A DNA stretch of 64,000 bases from positions 1-64,000 of the forward strand of contig JADFRQ010000008.1 of assembly GCA_022561215.1 (NCBI GenBank), in the 5' to 3' direction. Positions 1 through 8,858 of this stretch are shown piece after piece. Source of the DNA: Chloroflexota bacterium. GTDB lineage: Bacteria; Chloroflexota; Anaerolineae; Anaerolineales; E44-bin32. A program made the position numbers and the translations under genes. Below the pieces are notes generated by a model. It was not told the origin of the DNA. It worked only from the letters and a program-made list of their open reading frames with translations, and ran no database searches. Position 1 is the first letter of the stretch. The number at the start of each line of letters is the position of its first letter.

Positions 1-639
1 CTCGATGCAATCAACCACATCAAGGATCACATCGATGGCACCCTGTCCTATCGCTGGTCCTGTCGAATGGGCGTGTGCGGCAGCTGCGGGATGATGATCA
101 ATGGGGAGCCGAAGCTGAGTTGCGCCGCTTTCCTCCGGGATTACTACCCCAACCCCATTCGGATTGAACCGCTGGCCAATTTTCCCATCGAGCGCGACCT
201 GGTGATCGTGATGGATGACTTCATGGAGAAGCTGACCAGCGTCAAGCCGTGGATCCTTCGTGAGCAGGAGATGCCAATCTCGGAGGGCGAGTACCGACAG
301 ACGCCGGCTGAGCTGGATCGTTACAAGCAATTCAGCATGTGTATGAATTGCATGCTGTGCTACTCGGCCTGTCCAGTCTTCGCCTTGGAGCCGGATTTCA
401 TAGGCCCGGCGGCGCTTGCCCTAGCCCATCGCTACAACTTGGATTCGCGCGACCAGGGTCGAAGTTGGCGGGAGACGGTGCTCTCGACTGAAGAGGGGAT
501 CTGGGCCTGCACCTACGTTGGCACCTGTACGATCGTCTGCCCTGTAAATGTCGACCCGGCCGGCGCTATCCAGCAGGAAAAATTATCCACTACTACCGAG
601 TGGTTTAAGGGTGTTCTGATGCCGTGGAAGGGCCGATGA
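1..639 (+). CDS. frdB: Fumarate reductase/succinate dehydrogenase iron-sulfur subunit (5' truncated)
   Basis: This is the electron-transfer subunit of a membrane-bound fumarate reductase or succinate dehydrogenase. It passes electrons between the flavoprotein and the quinone site. The reading frame is open from base 1 and lacks roughly the first 30 residues of the family's ~240. A plant-type [2Fe-2S] motif, CRMGVCGSC, is encoded at bases 61-87. It is followed by the [4Fe-4S] motif [12 protein letters not shown] and by C-x5-C-x3-CP (CTYVGTC..C), which supplies the [3Fe-4S] and last [4Fe-4S] ligands. The stop overlaps the next start (ATGA at 636-639), so it is translationally coupled to frdC. 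The frdBCD order with two small anchors favours the FrdABCD type. The direction of the reaction in the cell cannot be told from sequence. The flavoprotein gene is presumably just upstream, outside the window. Confidence 0.93.
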   Translation, partial: LDAINHIKDHIDGTLSYRWSCRMGVCGSCGMMINGEPKLSCAAFLRDYYPNPIRIEPLANFPIERDLVIVMDDFMEKLTSVKPWILREQEMPISEGEYRQTPAELDRYKQFSMCMNCMLCYSACPVFALEPDFIGPAALALAHRYNLDSRDQGRSWRETVLSTEEGIWACTYVGTCTIVCPVNVDPAGAIQQEKLSTTTEWFKGVLMPWKGR

Positions 640-1016
640 GACCGTTCGTACGGCCTGTTCCAACCACCTGGTGGCTCAAGCGACGGGTCTATTTCCTATT
701 CATCCTGCGCGAGCTGACCAGCGTCTTCATTGCCGTTTACTTGATCCTATTCCTCAATTTGCTTTATCAGCTTTCGTTAGGACGGCAGGCATACGAAACT
801 TATCTGGGCTTTCTCGCTACGCCGGGGATGATTGTCTTTCATGCCGTAGCGTTCGTCGCCGCGCTGTACCATACGTTCACCTGGTTTGGGCTTCTCCCGA
901 ATATCATCGTATTGCGTATTGGCGAGAATCGGGTCCCATCGAGGCTCATTACAGGCGCCAACTACGTACCATGGATCGCCGTGTCTGCAATTATTTTCCT
1001 GATCCTCAAGGGCTAA
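636..1016 (+). CDS. frdC: Fumarate reductase membrane anchor subunit C
   Basis: This small integral membrane protein (126 residues from ATG 636) anchors the reductase and contributes to the quinone site. Three hydrophobic segments are visible, at about residues 22-50, 65-90 and 105-125. The segment [17 protein letters not shown], with conserved-looking histidines, resembles FrdC/SdhC anchors. I chose ATG 636 because it overlaps the frdB stop in a 4-base ATGA. A GTG at 624 would add four residues. It is followed after 3 bases by frdD. Identification rests on size, hydrophobicity and position behind frdB more than on motifs. Confidence 0.85.
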   Translation: MRPFVRPVPTTWWLKRRVYFLFILRELTSVFIAVYLILFLNLLYQLSLGRQAYETYLGFLATPGMIVFHAVAFVAALYHTFTWFGLLPNIIVLRIGENRVPSRLITGANYVPWIAVSAIIFLILKG

Positions 1017-1019
1017 GGG

Positions 1020-1367
1020 ATGCGTAAAAGCAACGAACCTGTGCTTTGGTTTCTGTTCGGCGCTGGAGGTGTACTTGCGGCTTTTCTGGCGCCGATCCAA
1101 ATCGCGCTCACTGGGATCGCTGGACCGGCAGGTTGGCTCGGTAGTTCATTTGAGTACGAGCGTGTTTTGGCCTTGGTTTCGCACCCAGTTACCAAGCTGT
1201 ACCTCTTAGTGCTGATCACTTTGCCTCTCTTTCACTGGGCTCACCGGTTCCGTTTTACGGTCGTGGATCTGGGGTTAAGAGCGAGCAAGCGGGCAATCGC
1301 CGTAACCTTCTACGGCGTCGCAGCGATCGGTTCGATTCTGAGTGTGCTGGTTCTTCTCAGGCTCTAG
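1020..1367 (+). CDS. frdD: Fumarate reductase membrane anchor subunit D
   Basis: This is the second membrane anchor (115 residues), 3 bases after frdC. Three hydrophobic stretches are visible: residues ~8-32, 55-75 and 92-115. The segment HPVTKLYLLVLITLPLFHW resembles FrdD helix II with its histidine pair. With frdB and frdC it would form the quinone-reactive membrane part of the complex. No clear hairpin terminator follows, and the next ~120 bases hold nothing recognisable before the receiver-domain relic. Confidence 0.83.
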   Translation: MRKSNEPVLWFLFGAGGVLAAFLAPIQIALTGIAGPAGWLGSSFEYERVLALVSHPVTKLYLLVLITLPLFHWAHRFRFTVVDLGLRASKRAIAVTFYGVAAIGSILSVLVLLRL

Positions 1368-1487
1368 GCCCGGTCGATCGATAATCCGTACTTTGGGTAA
1401 TATTTCAGTCAGGACTTTCGCCTAACAGCAGGACAACCGAAAATCCGGGTTAACGACCAAGCGAGTCAGTAGTTGAAGGAATCCCGC

Positions 1488-1679
1488 GTGCTGCAAGAGT
1501 CAATCCTGGATCTTTCTTCGCTATTCGATCGTCCTCCGAGCATCTTGGTAGCGGACGATGAATGGCCCACCCGTGGCGCGCTGCAGGCCCACCTGACGTA
1601 GCCCGGTTGCGAGGTCGTGCCGGCAGCTGATGGTGAGACCGCGCTTAAACTAGCCGTCGTATCGGGAAAGACGGATTAG
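1488..1679 (+). pseudogene. Decayed response-regulator receiver fragment
   Basis: Read from GTG 1488, the frame encodes a clear receiver-domain N-terminus: ...SLFDRPPSILVADDEWPTR..., then an in-frame TAG at 1599-1601, then PGCEVVPAADGETALKLAV and a final TAG at 1677. It matches the intact neighbour at 1784, which reads FDRAPRILVADDDW and SGCEVFVASDGQAALELAM in the same order and spacing. The phosphoacceptor segment and everything after it are missing. This is the dead 5' remnant of a duplicated receiver gene about 100 bases upstream of its surviving copy. Confidence 0.85.
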
Positions 1680-1783
1680 GCCTAAAAACGAATTAGCCCT
1701 CAAGTACACTTGACCATACTCACCATCCATGCTCCAATCGAAGCGAAGCATCCTGCGCCGAAAAGGTGGATGATTGAAGGGTT

Positions 1784-2896
1784 ATGGACTTAAAAGCAAT
1801 TTTCGATCGCGCACCGCGAATTCTCGTCGCCGATGACGATTGGTTGAATCGAGATCTGCTTAAAACGTATCTCACTTCATCCGGCTGTGAGGTGTTTGTC
1901 GCCTCCGATGGCCAGGCAGCATTGGAACTGGCAATGGAAGCGCCGCCCGATCTGGCATTGATTGATGTTCAGATGCCGAGGATGGATGGCGTTGAACTCT
2001 GCCGCATCATGAAGTCGATGCCTGAAACGCGCTTTGTCCCCATAGTCATCGTCACCGCCTTCGATACTGATGAAGAGAAAATTAAGGCCATCGATGCGGG
2101 TGCGGATGACTTTATCAGCAAGCCCTACAGCTCCCTGATCTTGCTCACGCGTGTGCGCTCGCTCTTGCGTATGAAGAAATTAAACGACGATGTTGAAGCT
2201 CGTAATCGATTGCTGCGTAAAGTGCTCGATCGTTATGTGGCCGTGGATGTCGCCGATATTATCCTCACCGATCCGGAGCACTATCTCAAATTGGGTGGCG
2301 AGACGCGCATGGTCACCATACTCTTTGCCGATATTCGCGGGTTTACAAAATTTACCGAGCAGCATACGGCGCCGCAGGTTATCGAGACTTTGAACCGAAT
2401 TTTTGATCCGCTGAGCAACCTGATCTTCGCCTATCGGGGAACCTTCGACAAATACCTGGGAGATGGCCTCATGGCTTTCTACGGTGCGCCACTTTCAGAA
2501 CCCGACGATGCTCAGCGTGCACTTAATACAGCCTTCGCCATGCAGCGCCTCTTTCATACCCTGCGCAAGGACACGGGTTATTTGTTGAAGGGCCTGGATC
2601 TCGGCATTGGGCTGCACTCCGGTGAAGCCGTTGTCGGAAACATCGGTTCCGATTTTGTGATGGATTACACTGTCGTTGGGGACGCCGTTAACGTTGCCAA
2701 AAGGCTCCAGGAAGCTGCCAAGGAAGGACAGATTCTGATGAGCGAGGCGACCGCCGACCAAATTACAGATGCAACCAAAGAAAAATTAGCCCCGATCTTC
2801 CTTCCCGGCCGGCAGGAAGCCGTGACCGTTTACCTCGTTCAACCCCCGGAAGAATTCGAGGAAATGCCGTATCGCAAACGCTCCAGCCCCCGCTAG
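1784..2896 (+). CDS. Response regulator with class III adenylate cyclase output
   Basis: A two-component regulator predicted to make cAMP when phosphorylated (370 residues, cytoplasmic). Residues ~10-130 form a receiver domain with the acidic pocket DDD (17-19), phosphoacceptor D61 in IDVQMPRMDG, and the KP motif near 115. After a short linker, a class III nucleotide cyclase domain spans ~170-350. It has the metal aspartates in FADIRGFTKF and LGDGLMAFYG. The lysine in DKYLGDG and the threonine in DYTVVGDAVNVA are the substrate-specifying positions and fit an adenylate rather than guanylate cyclase. No kinase gene is adjacent, so the partner is unknown. A dead receiver copy lies just upstream. 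The start is ATG after GGGTT, without a strong ribosome site. Confidence 0.9.
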   Translation: MDLKAIFDRAPRILVADDDWLNRDLLKTYLTSSGCEVFVASDGQAALELAMEAPPDLALIDVQMPRMDGVELCRIMKSMPETRFVPIVIVTAFDTDEEKIKAIDAGADDFISKPYSSLILLTRVRSLLRMKKLNDDVEARNRLLRKVLDRYVAVDVADIILTDPEHYLKLGGETRMVTILFADIRGFTKFTEQHTAPQVIETLNRIFDPLSNLIFAYRGTFDKYLGDGLMAFYGAPLSEPDDAQRALNTAFAMQRLFHTLRKDTGYLLKGLDLGIGLHSGEAVVGNIGSDFVMDYTVVGDAVNVAKRLQEAAKEGQILMSEATADQITDATKEKLAPIFLPGRQEAVTVYLVQPPEEFEEMPYRKRSSPR

Positions 2897-3105
2897 CTCA
2901 AAAAGATCACGCCGAGATCTGCGCGTGAGTTTTAGCTTTCCTTGGCTGGAAACGATCAGGGTTTCATCCTAATTGTGCAGCTGGATACTTGCCAGGCCCG
3001 CTCGATGCATCTCCAGGCAAGCTTTTATATTTGACGAGGTTGATAATCGAACTTTAATTTTCGGCGAGGTTCGATCTTGCGCAAGAACAGTATCCGCTTA
3101 TTGTC

Positions 3106-4018
3106 TTAGTCCCCGGATTCTTTGTGCATGGGCACAATATGCTCGCGGCCCATGCGAACACGCACCTGATGTTCTTTGCCATCATCAACAAGGGGGATCA
3201 AAGTGTCGGGGAGCACACGACCATCGAGAACGATTTCTTGAATCCCCTTACTTACACTTTCTTCGTTGTCGACTGCGATGTGATAACGTGATTTTCCCCA
3301 GCGGTAGGTGATCTCAAAACCCGGCCATGAAGGCGGAATGCGAGGGTCGATATGCAGTGCCTCCCCTTTGCGCTGCAGTCCGAGGATGCCCTCGAGGTAA
3401 AGACGGTAGAGCCACGCCGCCGATCCCGTGTACCAGGTCCAACCCCCACGTCCGTTGTGAGGTGGGGTGCTGTAGATATCAGCAGCAACGACATAGGGTT
3501 CGACACGATACTTTTCAGGATCCTGCCCGTGCATAATGGGGTTCAAAAGGCGTTTGTAGCTGATCGCGCCGGGTCCCCCATCGGGGATCTGGTAGGAGCG
3601 CACAATCATGGTCGGTTTTTGAACACGAATGACAGTCTTCTGGACGACACTGCTGATATTCCAACCGGTTAATCCGCTTCCTCCATGGCTGCTGAGAATT
3701 ATGAGATCGACGTCATTGTTCTGGACGAACTCCACGATGCGCGTCGCCGGCTCTCCCTCGACCACAGAAAGGGTCACGTCTAAACCTTCCTAAGACAGTC
3801 GAATTTTTATACGTTTGAGGTAGGCGCGTGCCTCCGCTTCGCGCATTTGCCAGTCCAAAGGGTCAAAGGCGTCGGCCAATCCCATTGGACGAAGAACGGC
3901 TCATTACGCGCAACAATGTGACGTGTGAAGTGAATGGGCCAGCGACCGCCAATACGTGGGGAAGGACGCGTTCGGCTAAGAAAGACCCGTCTAGAGGGAC
4001 TAGGATATGGTCGAACAT
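3106..4018 (-). pseudogene. Broken universal-stress-protein gene fused to a GH94 C-terminal remnant
   Basis: On the minus strand from ATG 4018, MFDHILVPLDGS...LPHVLAVA is a UspA N-terminus. The frame breaks near 3865. Homology continues in another frame (DAFDPLDWQMREAEARAYLKR), reaches an in-frame TAG near 3781, then reads through LDVTLSVVEGEPATRIVEF and LIILSSHGGSGLTGW to PTMIVRS, a UspA C-terminus. Without a gap it passes at about 3590-3560 into the end of a glycoside phosphorylase (GH94, cellobiose phosphorylase or cyclic-glucan-synthase C-terminus): LLNPI...RVEPYVVAADIYS, GRGGWTWYTGSAAWLYR and IDPRIPPSWPGFEI. At least two lesions and a fusion by deletion make this non-functional as a stress protein. 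The last 223 codons (3106-3777) remain open. Confidence 0.8.
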
Positions 4019-4296
4019 CAAATCACTCCCTTTGGTGAGGTCCCTCATGAAGGGACGACTTTCTGCCTCTTATTAAGCAAAGGGATGTAGGTGAATATTG
4101 TTGGGATAGAGATGGAATGGTAAGAACCTGCGAGGCGTAGCAACACTTTGCCCAAAGGTCCACTTCCCACTCGACTTTATTATTACGACGTAAGGGATGC
4201 GAGATTTCTTACGAATCAGGTGGTTACAGTATGCATGGGAGTGCTACGCTGGAATTTTAGGGTGCTGAAAAAGGGTGCATAGTATAATCCCGCCAA

Positions 4297-4370
4297 GCCC
4301 CAGTAGCTCAAATGGATAGAGCGAAGCTCTCCTAAAGCTTAGGTTGGGGGTTCGAATCCCTCCTGGGGTA
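4297..4370 (+). tRNA. tRNA-Arg (anticodon CCU)
   Basis: A complete 74-base cloverleaf. The acceptor GCCCCAG pairs with CTGGGGT (one G-U) with discriminator A. The D stem is GCTC/GAGC. The anticodon stem AAGCT/AGCTT carries the loop CTCCTAA, so the anticodon is CCT and reads AGG. A 5-base variable loop is followed by a T arm with loop TTCGAAT. CCA is not encoded. A damaged partial copy lies 59 bases downstream. Confidence 0.95.
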
Positions 4371-4428
4371 CTCCCCCTTTAGCTAATAGTGAAACATCTC
4401 CTGAAACGAACCTTCACGCGGAAACTAC

Positions 4429-4502
4429 GAAGTTCTCCACAGGCTTAGGCCTACTGCGTATGCTTACTACGTAAGTTGAAGTTCGAATCCCTTGCTTGGG
4501 AT
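4429..4502 (+). pseudogene. tRNA-Arg relic (anticodon arm and T arm)
   Basis: 4429-4449 reads GAAGTTCTCCACAGGCTTAGG and closely matches the anticodon arm of the intact tRNA-Arg at 4297. About 25 unrelated bases follow where the variable loop should be. Then 4474-4502 matches the T arm and 3' acceptor strand (GTTCGAATCCCTTGCTTGGGAT). The downstream flank TACTCC..CTT is also shared. The acceptor 5' strand and D arm are not recognisable. This is a decayed tandem duplicate, probably not a functional tRNA. Confidence 0.7.
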
Positions 4503-4774
4503 ACTCCTTCTTGCAAATAATCCTTGAGATAATCAGTCACCGGCCACATGCTTTACAGGATTTACTCCTCGTCGAACATTTTTCCAATGCGTGGGGAAAT
4601 CGAGATAGCTCATGAATTCATCCCTGGCTGCCGCGCAGGATCTTGATTTCGCTCCCAAGGAAGGCGTGGGTTATGATTATGTGAAAGAGACGTTTTTTGT
4701 ATCCCACATTCCTTGGCGGTTGCGCGTGTGCCAATGCAATGCCCCATGTGAATAGTTAAATTCAAGAAAATCGC

Positions 4775-6579
4775 ATGGACCCCATTATCGAAGATCTACA
4801 AAAACTCAATAAGATTTCGGAAACGCTAAACCGAGCCGTCGATGTTCATTCCGCACTGAATTCGGCGCTATCCGATCTGATTTCGTTGATGGGTTTGGAG
4901 ACTGGATGGATTTTCTTATCCGATCTATCGGCAGTAGAGCGTCAATGGGGAAAAGGGTATGTTCTCGCTGCGCACCATAACTTGCCACCGGGGATGGCGG
5001 TTGATAAGTACGCGCCTTGGAATGGCGGCTGTGATTGCCAGGGATTATGCACTAAGGGCAAACTGACAGAGGCCTTCAACGAAGTTCGCTGCTCAAGGTT
5101 GCCAGATGCGGAGGGCGATCGCCGTGGTTTGGCTGTCCATGCCTCCGCGCCACTGCGATCCGGGAACAAAGTTTTGGGAATACTCAATGTCGCCGCAGAT
5201 GAATGGGCATCATTTGAACCGCGCGCGCTAGCACTCCTGGGCAATGTCGGTGCGCAAATGGGGATTGCGCTCGAGCGCGCGCAGTATTTCGACATGCTCA
5301 ACGAAAGACGCATCAACGAGCAAGCCGTGCTGCTTGAATTATCAAGGCAGCTTTTGCAGCGGCCTGCCCTGGATGAATTAATGAACTTTCTTGTGAGCGA
5401 GGTATGCCGCATATCGGATGCGGATGCCTCTGCCGTTATTCTTCCCGGAAACGATCCGCAAACCCTCGATTATTGTGCAGCCGCGGGATGGAAATCAGAT
5501 CCGGTTAAAGCCAAACGTACTACACCAGCCGATCAGAGCAGCAGTGCGGGCTGGGTGATGCACATGCAGGAACCGATGAGGGTGGAAGACTTGAAAAAGC
5601 ATAGTCCTATTCAATGGTCGCCGGATTGGATCCAGGCTGAAAATTTTCGCGGACATACGGCTCTGCCCCTGATCGTAGATGAACGATCGATTGGGGCGCT
5701 GGTCATGAATAATCGTTCTCCGCGATCCGTTGAAAAAGATGAGCATCGCTTTTATAAACTTATGGCCAATTTAGTTGCCTTGGCAATCGAAAATGCACGC
5801 TTGGCGACAGAAGAAGTTGCTAGGCAGCGGCTGGAGGATAAACTTGCGGTGGGGAGAGAAATTCAAATTAGCCTACTGCCACAATCGATCCCTCAGCAAC
5901 CAGGCTGGGAATTTGCAGCAAAGTATCAAGCAGCCAGGCAAGTCGGCGGAGATTTTTATGATTTTATTGAATCTGCAGAATCGAAACAACGCTTGGGAAT
6001 TGTGATGGCGGATGTATCCGATAAGGGTGTTCCCGCTGCATTATTCATGGCTATGTCGAGAACAACGATCCGCGCAATGGCATTGGGAAATCGGTCACCC
6101 AGCCAAACATTGGAGAAGGCCAATCAATTAATCCTCAAAGATAGTCATGCAGATCTATTTTTAGCCGTGTTTTATGGTGTTTTGGATATGAAAAACGGTA
6201 GCTTTCAGTATGCAAATGGGGTCACACTCGACCGCTGCACTTCCGCTCCTCGACCGGCGATGTAGCTGAGCTCGTCTCCAGAGGGATTATTTTGGGAATT
6301 TTTGAAGAGGTAGAGATCGAAGAGCGAGAGGTTAGGATTGAGCCAGGGGACTTTTTGCTGCTTTTCACAGACGGAGTTACCGAGGCGACAAACCAGAAAT
6401 GGGAGTTATTCGGCATCGAACGTCTGCAGGCCATGCTGGTTGACCATAGCGGGAGTACCGCTGAGGAGATCGCCGAATCGATCTTGCAGGAGATCGAGAC
6501 TTTCGTTGACGGAGCCCCGATTGCAGACGATATGACCTTCGTGGTCTTGCGCAGAAGCACTGGCCAACAGATCGCATGA
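4775..6579 (+). CDS. GAF-GAF-SpoIIE (PP2C-type) phosphatase, one frameshift
   Basis: A stress-signalling serine phosphatase of the RsbU/SpoIIE type, expected to act on anti-sigma-antagonist proteins. The first frame runs 4775-6265. GAF domain 1 is at about residues 10-175 and GAF 2 at about 190-345. The PP2C domain starts near 365 (REIQISLLPQSIP, RQVGGDFYDF, VMADVSDKGVPAALFMA). At the GGGG run 6218-6221 one G is missing. Adding it restores YANGGHTRPLHF and joins the frame to 6579, with GDFLLLFTDGVTEA and DDMTFVVL. The restored protein is ~601 residues. GAF 1 carries an unusual Cys cluster, GGCDCQGLCTKG. The lesion may be a sequencing error, a recent mutation or slippage. A LuxR-type regulator follows. 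Without the second frame the protein would lose its last metal-binding motifs. Confidence 0.85.
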
Positions 6580-6744
6580 GTTCCGGCGCCTCCATATTCA
6601 TGATTTTTTCGTCCGCTTTTTTCTCTTGGTTTATCCTGAATAAAACCTCAAGCTTCGCTTTCCTTTATGCTTAAGAAAAATTGGGAGGGTATCGAATTCC
6701 GTGTGGATCTTGCGGGTGAAGATCACGTATAGAGACCGCTGCCG

Positions 6745-7374
6745 ATGATCGATATTCCGATTCGTGTGCTTATTGTCGCCAATGACCCTCTAGCAAGAGC
6801 TGGATTAAGTGCCTTGCTCGAGGATCGTGCAGAATGTGCCGTTGTCGCTTCGCTTCCTGTGCAGGATCTTAACGAGCGTATGCTCGACATTTATCAACCA
6901 GATGTGCTCCTGTGGGACGCAGGCTGGGAAAATGAGGCGACGGATCAGCGCAAGGATGCGTCCTGGCTCTCAGAAGATAGCCCACCGATCATTGCCTTAC
7001 TTTCCGATAGAACACAATCCATCGGTGTTCGCCCTCAGGGAATGCTCGCACGCGAGGCGGATGGTGATGAGCTTATTATCGCCATGCAAGCGGTCATTCG
7101 AGGCCTAACGATCTTGCGGCCAGAGTTTGGAACGCAGATATTACCTTCGTCTAAAGGACTGGATATTTATCCCATTGAGCAACTAACAGCCAGGGAAATT
7201 GAAGTGCTGCAACAATTGGCAGAGGGGCTTCCCAACAAAACCATCGCCGAGCGATTAGGGGTCAGTGAGCACACCATCAAATTCCATGTGAATGCGATAT
7301 TCCGCAAACTCGGGGCGCAGAGCCGCACGGATGCGGTAGTAAGGGCGACGCGGTTGGGTTTGATTCTCCTCTAA
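6745..7374 (+). CDS. LuxR/NarL-type response regulator with atypical receiver
   Basis: A DNA-binding transcription regulator of 209 residues. The N-terminal ~125 residues have the receiver fold pattern (RVLIVANDPLARAGLSALL, then VLLWDAG with D at the phosphoacceptor place). The acidic pocket is reduced to AND, and the conserved Lys near the end is not obvious, so phosphorylation is doubtful. Residues ~145-205 form a clear LuxR helix-turn-helix: LTAREIEVLQQLAEG, NKTIAERLGVSEHTIKFHV and KLGAQSRTDAV. It lies 165 bases after the SpoIIE phosphatase on the same strand and may be co-regulated with it. Its targets are unknown. Confidence 0.88.
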   Translation: MIDIPIRVLIVANDPLARAGLSALLEDRAECAVVASLPVQDLNERMLDIYQPDVLLWDAGWENEATDQRKDASWLSEDSPPIIALLSDRTQSIGVRPQGMLAREADGDELIIAMQAVIRGLTILRPEFGTQILPSSKGLDIYPIEQLTAREIEVLQQLAEGLPNKTIAERLGVSEHTIKFHVNAIFRKLGAQSRTDAVVRATRLGLILL

Positions 7375-7412
7375 ATCAGAGGGTTCACTTTCGATGCAAC
7401 ATGGCGGCAGAC

Positions 7413-7634
7413 GGTGCATTGCACCTTTAGTGAGCGTTGCACCTAGTTTGCTTTCTGTGAAGGGTTATTTCCTCATCGCAAGACCCAATTCATACGAAAG
7501 GGTGGCTGTGTACAATCCGGGGTTATGACAAGATATCAAGCGCTCTTAAAAAAAGGATCTAGTGGATGATGAAGGATTCTTTGTGCGCAAGCTTCCTTAA
7601 AAAGGTGCAACGCACTTGGTAAGTGCAATGCACC
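7413..7634. repeat. 222-bp element with 31-bp imperfect terminal inverted repeats
   Basis: 7413-7443 (GGTGCATTGCAC...GCGTTGCACC) and 7604-7634 (GGTGCAACGCAC...GTGCAATGCACC) are inverted copies of each other, matching at both ends with a diverged centre. Each arm also contains a small palindrome of the type GTGCANTGCAC. The 160 bases between hold no gene. It could be a MITE-like mobile element without its own transposase, or two regulator-binding regions. No clear target-site duplication is visible. Confidence 0.6.
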
Positions 7635-7732
7635 TATGACCATTCCGCGGCGTCAATCCTGAAGGCCGGATTTCGAGGTGTTGCAATGGCAACAATCTGT
7701 CGGTAAGCACATCAACACTTCATAGGCAATTC

Positions 7733-7758
7733 GTAGGGGCGAAGCAGCTGCTTCGCCC
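7733..7758. repeat. Palindromic repeat, GTAGGGGC family
   Basis: The 22-base perfect palindrome at 7737-7758 has half-arm GGGCGAAGCAG and begins with the GTAGGGGC arm shared with repeats at 19375 and in the 41-58 kb region. The right end lacks the matching CCTAC. It lies in the 578-base gap before the HtrA-like genes. Confidence 0.7.
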
Positions 7759-7952
7759 GCCGAATCTGAAATCATGGATCTAACTAATCATCCGCTCCCG
7801 CTGGTATCTCGAATTCTACACTTGATCGATTCCCCCCTAGCCATAAGGATGGGCAGCAACTCATCGAATGGCGGATGTGCTTCCTGCATCGGGGCGCTAT
7901 GCTATGGGGAAGAAGTGTTCCGTCAACAATTGATGTATTTCGGGAGGGACGT

Positions 7953-8843
7953 ATGGCAGAGGTAATTCAAGAAATGTCGGCCGGGCTGGCAAAACTCGTC
8001 GAGGCGGCGCAAGCTGTTGTGGTGCGCGTGGACGGAAGGCGCAGGCTATCGGCGACAGGCATCGTATGGTCGGAGGATGGCGTCATAGTGACGGCCAATC
8101 ATGTGCTGAGGCGCGACAACAAATTGCGCGTTGGTCTTGCTGATGGCTCGAAGATCGATGCCGAATTGATCGGTCGTGACCCGACCACGGATCTGGCTGC
8201 TTTGCGGATCAAAAGTGCAGGGCTTGAGACTCCGAATTGGGGCAAACCGAGTGATCTGCAAATTGGACACATCGTACTAGCATTGGGGCGCCCGGGTAAA
8301 AGCGTGCAAGCGACTTTGGGGATTATCAGCGCATTAGGGGGCACATGGCGCACCCCAGCCGGCGGACAGGTTGAAAATTATCTTCAGACGGACGTGATTA
8401 TGTACCCGGGATTCTCAGGGGGTCCACTTTTAAGCGTTGAAGGGAGCGTTCTGGGCTTGAACACTTCTGCGATTCGGGGGGTGAGCGTGTCTCTACCCAC
8501 TACGACACTTCAGCGCGTAGTCGAATCGCTTCTGGCCCATGGGCGGGTACGGCGCGGCTATCTCGGGGTGGGAATTCAAGCGGTTAAACTTCCACAATCG
8601 CTGGTGGAAGAGTTAGGACAAGAAACCGGACTGCTGGTTGTTTCTGTCGAGCCGGATAGTCCTGCAGATGAAGCGGGGATCACGTTGGGGGATACGATTT
8701 TGGCAATGGATGAAAATGTCATCGAGCAAATGGACGATTTGCTTGCCGCCCTCGGCCATGAGCGGGTGGGAACCGAAACAATGTTGCAGCTGTTGCGAGG
8801 CGGGGAAAAGCTAGAGCGTAGCGTTAAGATCGGTGAACGTTAG
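7953..8843 (+). CDS. HtrA/DegP-like serine protease with one PDZ domain
   Basis: A trypsin-like quality-control protease of 296 residues from ATG 7953. That start has a strong ribosome site (GGGAGGGAC); an earlier ATG at 7875 would add 26 unrelated residues. The catalytic triad is visible as H50 (VTANHVL), D80 (TTDLAAL) and S155 (PGFSGGPLL). A PDZ domain covers about 195-290 (GYLGVGIQAV, PADEAGITLGDTILAMDENVI). No signal peptide or membrane segment is seen, which is unusual for the family and suggests a cytoplasmic protein or non-classical location. A second protease follows after 15 bases, so the two are probably co-transcribed. Confidence 0.9.
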   Translation: MAEVIQEMSAGLAKLVEAAQAVVVRVDGRRRLSATGIVWSEDGVIVTANHVLRRDNKLRVGLADGSKIDAELIGRDPTTDLAALRIKSAGLETPNWGKPSDLQIGHIVLALGRPGKSVQATLGIISALGGTWRTPAGGQVENYLQTDVIMYPGFSGGPLLSVEGSVLGLNTSAIRGVSVSLPTTTLQRVVESLLAHGRVRRGYLGVGIQAVKLPQSLVEELGQETGLLVVSVEPDSPADEAGITLGDTILAMDENVIEQMDDLLAALGHERVGTETMLQLLRGGEKLERSVKIGER

Positions 8844-8858
8844 GCGGATAAGGCGCGG

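Noticed and set aside
3776-3786. Recoded TAG (readthrough) in the UspA remnant
   Set aside because: A frameshift lies just upstream of it, so ordinary decay explains both.
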